Positions 26,028 through 32,872 of a DNA stretch of 64,000 nucleotides are shown here, piece by piece (the stretch's first letter is position 1; each line of letters starts with the position of its first letter). The DNA is from Pseudomonas tritici (GTDB lineage Bacteria > Pseudomonadota > Gammaproteobacteria > Pseudomonadales > Pseudomonadaceae), in NCBI RefSeq assembly GCF_014268275.3, contig NZ_CP077084.1, forward strand, positions 5,332,001 to 5,396,000. Reading direction: 5' to 3'. The notes below the pieces were generated by a model that did no database searches, was not told the DNA's origin, and saw only the letters and a program-made list of their open reading frames with translations. Position numbers and translations under genes: made by a program.

Positions 26028-26067
26028 AAAACGCCCCGGCCTTCCTTTAAGGAGGACCGGGGCGTTT
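26028..26067 (-). terminator. Rho-independent terminator of dsbB
   Basis: A strong GC stem built from AAACGCCCCGG and CCGGGGCGTTT, with a second inner pairing TCCT/AGGA, lies 12 bases past the dsbB stop and ends in a T-run on the minus strand (TTTTTTG). Confidence 0.88.
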
Positions 26068-26078
26068 CAGTAAATGGC

Positions 26079-26585
26079 TCAGGCTTTGCGCTGGCGATTC
26101 CGGTAAATGCCCAGGGGCACCAGGATTACCGTCAGCACGAACGCGACCAGCGCCCATTGCGCCAGGGACAGGCCCAGCACCGGTGGGTACGGGGTGCTGC
26201 AGAAACCATCGACCTGAAAGCCCAAGGGAAACACCTTGGCCAGGGGCAGGTCATCGACGATCGGTTGCAGCACATCAATGCCGCAGCTGACCTGGGGATA
26301 GAACTGGGTGTACACATGGTGACCGGCTGCGGCCACACCACCGAGGGCGCTGAGGATCACCAGCCCCTCGAAAAAGGTGAGCGCCCCTTTGGTGCGCATG
26401 GCCGCGCCGATGAACGCGAAGATCGCGATCAGCAATAAGGCATAGCGTTGCAGGATGCACAGTGGGCATGGCGCCTCGCCCAGCACCACCTGCATGTAGA
26501 GCGCACCGCCGATCAGCGCCAGGCAGATGATGCCCAGCAACACCAGAAAGCGCCGCTCCCTGCCTAAACGCAATTCGTCACTCAT
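26079..26585 (-). CDS. dsbB: Disulfide bond formation protein B
   Basis: 168 residues with four helices. The quinone-reducing cysteine pair is in EAPCPLCILQRY and the second, DsbA-interacting pair is in VSCGIDVLQ and GFCSTPYP. It re-oxidises DsbA and passes electrons to the quinone pool, which fits its place upstream of the bo3 quinol oxidase. ATG 26585 gives the usual N-terminus (MSDELRLGRERRFLVLLG). An IS element has landed upstream of it. Confidence 0.94.
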   Translation of the reverse strand: MSDELRLGRERRFLVLLGIICLALIGGALYMQVVLGEAPCPLCILQRYALLLIAIFAFIGAAMRTKGALTFFEGLVILSALGGVAAAGHHVYTQFYPQVSCGIDVLQPIVDDLPLAKVFPLGFQVDGFCSTPYPPVLGLSLAQWALVAFVLTVILVPLGIYRNRQRKA

Positions 26586-26806
26586 TTCCGGTTCCCTTTG
26601 TTTGGTTGTGCCAATGGCCGCAAGTTTACACACAGGGAGTGGTTTAAACAGAGGGGGGTTAACGGGGGATTAATCTGGAGAAATAGAGAACCCAATGTGG
26701 GAGCAACTGTCTTGATGGTTTTCATCAAGCCATTTTTTCCAGAGGCGGCAACGCTCCCACGGCTGTACTCCGTGTAACTGCTTTAGGAAATAGCTACCGC
26801 AGGATT

Positions 26807-27739
26807 TTAGGCGGCTTGCTCTTTCCATTCAGATCCATCACGGATCATTGCGTTTAGGCGTACCAGCAAAACACGCATACACGCGATGAGTGCCACTTTG
26901 GCGCATTTTCCTTTCTCGCGCAGCGCCTTATATCGCGCGGCAAACTCAGGCTGAAACCGGATCACTGACCAACAGGCCATATACAGTGAGCGCCTCGCGG
27001 CGAACCTGCCGCCGCTGATATGACGCTTGCCTTTGTGCTTGCCGCTATCGTCGTTGTAGGGCGCAGTGCCGCTCAATGCTGCAATCTGATGTCTACCCAC
27101 CTCGCCTAGCTCCGGAAGATAGGACATCAAGCTGGCCGCTGTAACAAGTCCTATGCCTTTGACTGAGCACAGAAGGGCTACTTTTTTACGATCCAGACGT
27201 TCTGTACTTTGGCGGATCAGGCTTTCCAGCTCCTTCAGCACTTTTTGCAAATAGTCGATATGACTCTGCAGCGCAGGCTTGACCACGTCAGAGGAGGCCG
27301 TTTTAAGCCGCCGTTTGTCGTCATCTCTTTGCTGAACAAAGTGCTCTCGCTGTTGGACTAGGGCGCGCAAATCATCCTGCTCGGCGCTGGTAACCCGGCT
27401 ATCGGGCGATTTGATGACCGCTGCGAACTGCGCAAGAAGGCGTGCATCTATCGGATCGGTTTTGGCTTGTTGCCCCATAGCCCGGGCAAAGCTTTTGGCT
27501 CGGCAAGGGTTGATCCGTATGACTTCAAAGCCCGCAGCTTGAAGCGCTTTCATGACTTTGCGCTCGTAACCGCCAGTGGCCTCCAGCAACACTCGACCCA
27601 CGCGATGCAGGGTTAGCCATCCAATTAACCCAGGAAAATCACTCTGCGAATTGGAACAACTCATCGCTACATCCAGTTGATCAACCCGAATCTCGAGGCT
27701 ACCGCTGGAGACATCAATACCTGCTGGATAGGAAAACAT
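26807..27739 (-). CDS. IS110-family transposase (DEDD recombinase)
   Basis: 310 residues from ATG 27739, with AAGAGGA 7 bases upstream. N-terminal RuvC-like domain with the DEDD residues D9 (AGIDVSSGS), E53 (LLEATGGYE), D95 and D98 (KTDPIDARLL). A helical linker with long coiled coil follows. The C-terminal Tnp_20 domain (SVKGIGLVTAASLMSYLP; TAPYNDDSGKHKG with a conserved Ser near residue 232; GGRFAARRSLYMACW) carries the catalytic serine of this family. It appears intact, so the element may still be active. Confidence 0.94.
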   Translation of the reverse strand: MFSYPAGIDVSSGSLEIRVDQLDVAMSCSNSQSDFPGLIGWLTLHRVGRVLLEATGGYERKVMKALQAAGFEVIRINPCRAKSFARAMGQQAKTDPIDARLLAQFAAVIKSPDSRVTSAEQDDLRALVQQREHFVQQRDDDKRRLKTASSDVVKPALQSHIDYLQKVLKELESLIRQSTERLDRKKVALLCSVKGIGLVTAASLMSYLPELGEVGRHQIAALSGTAPYNDDSGKHKGKRHISGGRFAARRSLYMACWSVIRFQPEFAARYKALREKGKCAKVALIACMRVLLVRLNAMIRDGSEWKEQAA

Positions 27740-27759
27740 AGCCAAATCCTCTTACACTC

Positions 27760-27924
27760 AAGGTGAGAGCGCTCTGGCTTGGCCCACGCTTGTAACTGTT
27801 CGAGGTGGGCTCGTTCAACTGTTCGGGCTCAATGACCAGAGTGGAGAGGTGAGTGACAGCATGGGCTCCCACACGTGCTTTAAGCACTTCGGGCATTCAG
27901 CTTGTCACTCACCGCTCTCACCTT
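27760..27924 (-). ncRNA. Candidate bridge RNA (seekRNA) of the IS110 element
   Basis: Upstream of the transposase, on its strand. A closing stem pairs AAGGTGAGAGCG (27924-27913) with CGCTCTCACCTT (27771-27760). Loop 1 is closed by GTGAGTGACA/TGTCACTCAC (27912-27903/27858-27849). It carries GCCCG (27894-27890), an internal hairpin GTGCTT-A-AAGCAC, and TGTGGGAGC (27873-27865). These equal the left REP flank GCCCG and the complement of the right flank GCTCCCACA. Loop 2 is closed by CTCTGG/CCAGAG and GCCC/GGGC. It carries ACAGTTG (27822-27816), hairpin CGAG-CCCAC-CTCG, and ACAAG (27793-27789). These equal the element's own end ACAGTTG and the complement of CTTGT at the other junction. Confidence 0.82.
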
Positions 27925-27925
27925 C

Positions 27926-27931
27926 AGTTTA
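27926..27931 (-). promoter_or_regulatory. Possible -10 box of a promoter completed by circularisation of the IS
   Basis: TAAACT lies just before the candidate bridge RNA. If the element is excised as a circle, its ends join as ACAGTTG-CT-TGTGTC. This puts TTGCTT exactly 17 bases before TAAACT, a sigma-70-like arrangement that is absent in the integrated state. The boxes are imperfect. Confidence 0.45.
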
Positions 27932-27951
27932 AGCCTGGTTCAAGACACAAG

Positions 27952-28036
27952 CGGGCTTGCTCGCGAATGCGGTGTGTCAGTCAACTTATGTATGACTGAT
28001 CTACCTCATTCGCGAGCAAGCCCGCTCCCACATTTT
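27952..28036. repeat. REP palindrome pair interrupted by the IS (right part)
   Basis: CGGGCTTGCTCGCGAATG...CATTCGCGAGCAAGCCCGCTCCCACATTTT forms the palindrome. The missing left arm AATGTGGGAG is at 26694-26703, on the other side of the IS. It lies after the 3' end of hmp. Confidence 0.88.
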
Positions 28037-28059
28037 TGGACAGTGTGGACCTTCAGGCC

Positions 28060-29241
28060 TTATTCCAGGGCCGCCGCTGGGCCGAAGAATTCGTAGCGGC
28101 TTTGTTTTTCGGGGACACCCAAGGCTTTGAGGTGGCGCTTGATCGCGGCCATGAAGCCTTTGGGGCCAAGGAAATAGGCGTCGATATCGCGCTGCTCGGG
28201 CAACCACGCCGCAAGCTGTTCCAGGCTGAGCAACCCCACCTTGTCCGCCACTGGGCTCACACCATCATCTTCGGCGTAGCAATAGAAGCGCTTGAGCTGC
28301 GGGTGCTTGGCGGCCAGGGCATCCACCCAGTCACGGAATGCATGCACGCCGCCATTGCGCGCGCAGTGAATGAAGTGCACCGGACGCTCGGTGGCCAGGG
28401 CGGCTTCGAGCATCGGCAAGGTGGGCGTGATGCCGACCCCGCCGCTGATCAGCACCAGCGGTTTATCGCTGGCCGCCAGGGTGAACTCACCCGACGGTGG
28501 GAACAGGTCGATGGTCGCGCCGACGTGCAATTGGTCATGCAGGTAGTTGGATACCCGCCCACCGGCTTCGCGCTTGACGCTGATACGGTACAGGCCCGTG
28601 TCAGTCAGGGCCGACAGGGAATAGTTGCGGCGCACTTCCTCGCCATCCAGCACCAGCTTCATGCCGATGTACTGGCCCGGCGCGGCATTGAGGATCGGGC
28701 CGTTGTCCACCGGGGCAAAGTAGAAGGAGATGATCTCGTCGCTCTCCTCCACCCGCTTGACCAGCAGGAACGGCCGCGCACCACGCCAGCCACCGGGTGC
28801 CTGGGCTTTCTCTTCATAGATCGCCGCCTCAGCGCCGATCAGGATATCCGCCAGTTGGCCGTACGCCGCGCCCCAGGCACTCATCACTTCGGGGGTCGCG
28901 ATCTCGCTGCCCAGCACTTCGGAAATCGCCCGCAGCAGGCAGGCACCGACGATCGGGTAATGCTCCGGCAGGATCTGCAGGGCCACGTGCTTGTTGATGA
29001 TCTTGGCCACCAAATCACCCAGTTGATCCAACTGGTCGATATGTCGCGCATACATCAACACACCGTTGGCCAGGGCGCGGGGCTGGTCGCCGCTGGCCTG
29101 GTGCGCCTGATTGAACAGCGGACGAACTTCTGGGTACTCGGAGAGCATCATGCGGTAGAAATGGGTGATCAATGCTTCGCCACCACTTTCCAGCAGGGGC
29201 ACGGTGGACTTGACGATGGCACGGTCTTGGGCACTAAGCAT
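28060..29241 (-). CDS. hmp: Flavohemoglobin (nitric oxide dioxygenase)
   Basis: 393 residues. Globin domain 1-140, with the proximal His in KIINKHVALQILPEHY; FAD domain with RRNYSLS and GQYIGMKL; NAD domain with ISGGVGITPTLPMLEAAL and YFLGPKGFM. It oxidises NO to nitrate with O2 and NADH, protecting the cytoplasm. Divergent from norR, whose product should activate it through the paired GT-N7-AC sites at 29336-29376. Confidence 0.96.
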   Translation of the reverse strand: MLSAQDRAIVKSTVPLLESGGEALITHFYRMMLSEYPEVRPLFNQAHQASGDQPRALANGVLMYARHIDQLDQLGDLVAKIINKHVALQILPEHYPIVGACLLRAISEVLGSEIATPEVMSAWGAAYGQLADILIGAEAAIYEEKAQAPGGWRGARPFLLVKRVEESDEIISFYFAPVDNGPILNAAPGQYIGMKLVLDGEEVRRNYSLSALTDTGLYRISVKREAGGRVSNYLHDQLHVGATIDLFPPSGEFTLAASDKPLVLISGGVGITPTLPMLEAALATERPVHFIHCARNGGVHAFRDWVDALAAKHPQLKRFYCYAEDDGVSPVADKVGLLSLEQLAAWLPEQRDIDAYFLGPKGFMAAIKRHLKALGVPEKQSRYEFFGPAAALE

Positions 29242-29281
29242 GGGAGCCTCCTGGGCTTCTTCACTGATTACCCTGACTTAC

Positions 29282-29297
29282 TCAGTATTCGTGCCAA
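29282..29297 (-). promoter_or_regulatory. Candidate sigma-54 promoter of hmp
   Basis: Read on the minus strand: TTGGCACG, four bases, CTGA. The -24 element is perfect (GG of TGGCAC), but the -12 element has GA instead of the near-invariant GC. It lies about 40 bases before the hmp start and 39 or more bases from the NorR sites, as expected for an enhancer-dependent promoter. Confidence 0.45.
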
Positions 29298-29335
29298 CTT
29301 ATTAATCTTTACTTTTCAAGCACTTAAATTACATG

Positions 29336-29376
29336 TAGTCAGTATGACTTCCTACACCTTATAGTCATAAGGACTA
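29336..29376. promoter_or_regulatory. Two NorR binding sites (GT-N7-AC) between hmp and norR
   Basis: TAGTC-AGTAT-GACTT (29336-29350) and TAGTC-ATAAG-GACTA (29362-29376) share the same half-sites and spacing. Each contains the NorR core GT-N7-AC (GTCAGTATGAC; GTCATAAGGAC). The centres are 26 bases apart. The second is 12 bases before the norR start, allowing autorepression. Confidence 0.72.
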
Positions 29377-29388
29377 CAAGGAGTCTTT

Positions 29389-30933
29389 ATGACTGCGCAC
29401 TCATTGCTCACCACCCTGCTGCCTCTGGTCGCCGACCTGTCCCGCGAGCTGCCTGAAGGCGAGCGTTACCGCCGCCTGCTGCAAGCGATGCGCGCCCTGC
29501 TCCCTTGCGATGCCGCCGCGTTGTTGCGCCTGGACGGCGAATGGCTGGTGCCACTGGCCGTCGATGGCTTGAGCGCCGACACCTTGGGTCGACGCTTCAA
29601 GGTCAGCGAGCATCCGCGCTTTGCCGTGTTGCTGAGCAGCCCCGGCCCCACGCGCTTTGACAGTGACAGCGAATTGCCCGACCCCTATGACGGCTTGGTG
29701 GATGGCCTGCATGGCCACTTGGAAGTGCACGACTGCATGGGCTGCCCGCTGTTCGTCGACGACCAGCCCTGGGGCCTGCTGACCCTGGATGCCCTCGACA
29801 CCGAGCGTTTCGAACGCGTGGAACTCGATGCCCTGCAAGCCTTCGCCAGCCTCGCCGCCGCCACCGTCAATGTAGCCGAGCGCATCGAGCGCCTGGCCTT
29901 GCGCGCCGAAGACGAACACCAGCGTGCCGAGATTTACCGCCAGGCCAGCGGCCAGCAGCACAAGGAAATGATCGGCCAAAGTAAAAGCCACAAGCGCCTG
30001 GTCGAGGAGATCAAATTGGTCGGTGGCAGCGACCTGACCGTACTGATCACTGGCGAAACCGGAGTGGGCAAGGAACTGGTGGCCCAGGCCATCCACGCCG
30101 CATCAACACGCGCGGACAAACCGCTGATCAGCCTCAATTGCGCCGCCCTGCCGGAAACCCTGGTGGAAAGCGAGCTGTTCGGCCATGTGCGCGGCGCCTT
30201 CACCGGCGCGTTGAATGAGCGCCGCGGCAAATTCGAACTGGCCAATGGCGGTACGTTGTTCCTGGATGAAGTGGGTGAGCTGTCACTGACAGTGCAAGCC
30301 AAGCTGCTGCGGGTACTGCAAAGCGGCCAGTTGCAGCGGCTGGGCTCGGACAAGGAACACCAAGTGGACGTTCGCCTGATCGCCGCCACCAACCGCGACC
30401 TGGCCTTTGAGGTGCGCAACGGCCGCTACCGCGCCGATTTTTACCACCGCCTCAGCGTGTACCCCCTGCAAGTACCGGCGCTGCGCGAACGCGGGCGCGA
30501 TGTACTGCTGCTGGCCGGCTACTTCCTCGAACAGAACCGCTCGCGCATGGGCCTGGGCAGCTTGCGCCTGACCAGCGATGCCCAGGCGGCGCTGCTGGCC
30601 TATAACTGGCCGGGCAACGTGCGAGAGCTGGAACATTTGATCGGACGCAGCGCGCTGAAAGCCTTGGGAAACTGTCGCGAACGTCCGAGGATTTTAAGCT
30701 TGAGTGCCCAGGACCTCGACCTGCCCGATGTCAGCGCGCCGCAGATCGAAGAACAGACTGACATGGCGACCGCCGTCACCGGCGACCTGCGTCAGGCCAC
30801 CGAGCACTACCAGCGCCAAATCATCAGCGCTTGCCTGGAGCGCCACCAGCACAACTGGGCCAGCGCCGCCCGCGAACTCGGCCTGGACCGCGCCAACCTC
30901 GGCCGAATGGCCAAACGCCTTGGAATGAAATAA
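29389..30933 (+). CDS. norR: Nitric oxide-sensing sigma-54 activator
   Basis: 514 residues, close to the usual ~505. GAF domain about 20-180 (NO-sensing non-heme iron), AAA+ domain about 190-430 with Walker A GETGVGKE, the sigma-54 contact loop GAFTGA and Walker B GGTLFLDEVGELS, and a C-terminal Fis-type HTH (ASAARELGLDRANLGRMAKRLG). It is divergent from hmp; in P. aeruginosa the homologous FhpR drives fhp. AAGGAG precedes the start. Confidence 0.95.
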   Translation: MTAHSLLTTLLPLVADLSRELPEGERYRRLLQAMRALLPCDAAALLRLDGEWLVPLAVDGLSADTLGRRFKVSEHPRFAVLLSSPGPTRFDSDSELPDPYDGLVDGLHGHLEVHDCMGCPLFVDDQPWGLLTLDALDTERFERVELDALQAFASLAAATVNVAERIERLALRAEDEHQRAEIYRQASGQQHKEMIGQSKSHKRLVEEIKLVGGSDLTVLITGETGVGKELVAQAIHAASTRADKPLISLNCAALPETLVESELFGHVRGAFTGALNERRGKFELANGGTLFLDEVGELSLTVQAKLLRVLQSGQLQRLGSDKEHQVDVRLIAATNRDLAFEVRNGRYRADFYHRLSVYPLQVPALRERGRDVLLLAGYFLEQNRSRMGLGSLRLTSDAQAALLAYNWPGNVRELEHLIGRSALKALGNCRERPRILSLSAQDLDLPDVSAPQIEEQTDMATAVTGDLRQATEHYQRQIISACLERHQHNWASAARELGLDRANLGRMAKRLGMK

Positions 30934-30955
30934 CCCAAACAACCCGCTCCCACAT

Positions 30956-31858
30956 TTAGATTTGTTGTGCCTTAAAGACTGGGTTCACACGCTTCACCCT
31001 CCGAAACACCAACACATTCCCCACCATCACCAGCACCAACCCCACCAACGCCGGCGCCGTCCACTGATACCCCTCAACAAACGCCGACACATTCAGCGCC
31101 ACCACCGGAAACAACACCGTGCAATACGCCGCACGCTCCGGCCCCATCCGCCCCACCAACGTCAGATAAGCCGTAAACCCAATCACCGACCCCGGAATCA
31201 CCAGGTACCACAACGCCCCAACATACCGGGCGCTCCAGTCCATCTCGAACGGAATCCCGCGTACCAGGCAATACGTCGCCAACATCGCCGCGCCATACGC
31301 CATGCCCCAGGCATTGGTGGTCAACGGCCTGAGCCCGGCCTTCTGCTGCAAACTCGAGAGCATATTGCCCGCCGAGAAACACATTGTCCCCAGCAACGCC
31401 AACCCCAAGCCGAGCAAGGTCTGCGGACTGGCGGTATGCCCCACCAGTTCTGGCCAGAACAGCAAGCCCAGTCCCAGCAAGCCAAGGCCGCCGCCCATCA
31501 ACACATTGCGCGCCACCCGCTGGCCGAAAAATACCCGGGCATTCAGCGCGTTCCACAGCGTAGCCGTGGAGAACACCACCGCCACCAACCCACTGGGAAT
31601 CCACTGGCTGGCCGTAAGAAAGCACATGAAGTTGACGCAGAACAGGCACAGCCCTTGGGCCAGGCAGATCAAGTGCCCACGCCGGTTCATCACCTGCAAC
31701 TTGCGGCTGAGCACCAACAGCGCAAACAACACCAGCGCCGCCAAGCCAAAGCGATAAACGATGGACACGGGGATGGCCACCACGCCCAGTTGCCACTTGA
31801 GGGCGATCCAGGTGGTGCCCCAGATCAGCACGGTGAGTAAATACAGGGAAAGGTTCAT
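30956..31858 (-). CDS. EamA/DMT-family transporter (drug/metabolite exporter)
   Basis: 300 residues from ATG 31858, ten predicted helices in two EamA repeats: MNLSLYLLTVLIWGTTWIALKW and, in the second half, LLGTMCFSAGNMLSSLQQ and PGSVIGFTAYLTLVGRMGPE. The C-terminus is basic (FRRVKRVNPVF). A longer in-frame reading to 32812 is antisense of the AraC gene and is rejected. Substrate unknown. The divergent AraC gene probably regulates it. A single REP arm (CCCGCTCCCACATT) lies at its 3' end. Confidence 0.92.
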   Translation of the reverse strand: MNLSLYLLTVLIWGTTWIALKWQLGVVAIPVSIVYRFGLAALVLFALLVLSRKLQVMNRRGHLICLAQGLCLFCVNFMCFLTASQWIPSGLVAVVFSTATLWNALNARVFFGQRVARNVLMGGGLGLLGLGLLFWPELVGHTASPQTLLGLGLALLGTMCFSAGNMLSSLQQKAGLRPLTTNAWGMAYGAAMLATYCLVRGIPFEMDWSARYVGALWYLVIPGSVIGFTAYLTLVGRMGPERAAYCTVLFPVVALNVSAFVEGYQWTAPALVGLVLVMVGNVLVFRRVKRVNPVFKAQQI

Positions 31859-31996
31859 AGCGGGCTCCATCGGTTGAGCCACAGTGTGGCCCGCCCTCCG
31901 TGGCGCGCTCTTGCACAATCTTGCGCTTTTGTCGGACGACGGGATCACAGCGCCAACTGCGGGGAGTAGGATGCAAAGCGTCGGAGAGTACTCACC

Positions 31997-32872
31997 ATGC
32001 CTGATCTGGAATCCCTGCAAGTCTTTCAAGCCCTTAATCGCTCGCCCAACGCACGCCTTGAGGCCTGCGCCGAGCTCGGTGACGGCTTGTCTGCGGCGTT
32101 GTGGAGCAACCACCATGACTCGCAGGATTACCAGGCGCCGAGCCATCACACGCTGTCGTGCTACATCGGCGGCGGCACCGGCACCTTTCGGCGTGACCAG
32201 CCGGGCACCAAGGGCGGGCCCGACAAGCTGTGCATCCTGCCCGCCGAGCATCAGTCGGCGTGGGTGATCAACGGCGAGATTCGCCTGGCCCACGTGTATT
32301 TCAGCCCGGAGCAGTTTGCGTTGGGCTGCATCACCCTGCTCGACCGCGAGCCCCGCACCTTGCACCTGCGCGAAAGCACCTTCCTGGAAGATGCCAGCCA
32401 GGCCCGGCGCTTTCATCAATTGATCGCGCTGAACTGGCACGAACCCGCCGAGCGCTTGCTGACCAGCAGCCTGGCCCATGAAATGCTCAGCCACACCCTG
32501 CTCAGCCAGGTGGGCGCGCGTGAAGGGCTGCGCCTGAAAGGCGGGTTGGCGGCGTACCAGCGACGACTGTTGGTGGACTACATCGATCACCACCTGGAAG
32601 ACCCGATCAGCCTGGGCCAATTGGCCGGGATGTGCGCGCTGTCGGAGTACCATTTCGCGAGGATGTTCCGCCAGACGTTCGGCCTGCCGCCCCATCAATA
32701 TTTGTTGGCGCGGCGATTGACCCGTGCCCAGGCGCTGCTGCGCAGCGGCGCCCTGCCCTTGGGCGAGATCGCCTTGATGTGCGGTTTCTCCAGCGCCAGC
32801 CACTTCACCCATCGCTTTCGCCAGGCCATGGGCGCCACACCCGGCGAGTATCGCCAGGCGTTCTGCGCTTAG
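31997..32872 (+). CDS. AraC-family transcriptional regulator
   Basis: 291 residues. N-terminal cupin-like effector domain, C-terminal double [23 protein letters not shown] followed by [20 protein letters not shown], then [22 protein letters not shown] with the terminal GATPGEYR. Divergent from the EamA exporter, its likely target. Its stop overlaps the stop of the convergent LuxR gene by four bases. Confidence 0.92.
   Translation: MPDLESLQVFQALNRSPNARLEACAELGDGLSAALWSNHHDSQDYQAPSHHTLSCYIGGGTGTFRRDQPGTKGGPDKLCILPAEHQSAWVINGEIRLAHVYFSPEQFALGCITLLDREPRTLHLRESTFLEDASQARRFHQLIALNWHEPAERLLTSSLAHEMLSHTLLSQVGAREGLRLKGGLAAYQRRLLVDYIDHHLEDPISLGQLAGMCALSEYHFARMFRQTFGLPPHQYLLARRLTRAQALLRSGALPLGEIALMCGFSSASHFTHRFRQAMGATPGEYRQAFCA

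Larger units (their letters stand above)
26704..27949 (-). mobile_element. IS110-family insertion sequence inserted in a REP palindrome
   Basis: The element is 1246 bp. Its left end (26704) begins CAACTGTCTTGATGG and its right end (27949) ends CTTGAAC... read inward as TGTGTCTTGAACC. The subterminal TGTCTTGA is inverted at both ends. AG (CT on the transposase strand) is repeated at 26702-26703 and 27950-27951. Joining the outside flanks restores an uninterrupted AATGTGGGAGCGGGCTTGC, the REP sequence found intact elsewhere here. A CTTGATG-CATCAAG hairpin (26711-26729) lies next to the left end. It contains one transposase gene and a 210-nt non-coding leader. Confidence 0.92.

Noticed and set aside
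29282..29297. Treating the hmp sigma-54 site as certain
   Set aside because: The -12 element has GA rather than GC, so it is kept only as a low-confidence feature.
31859..32812. In-frame upstream extension of the EamA transporter to 618 residues
   Set aside because: The added part is antisense to the AraC gene and precedes a normal start (ATG 31858).
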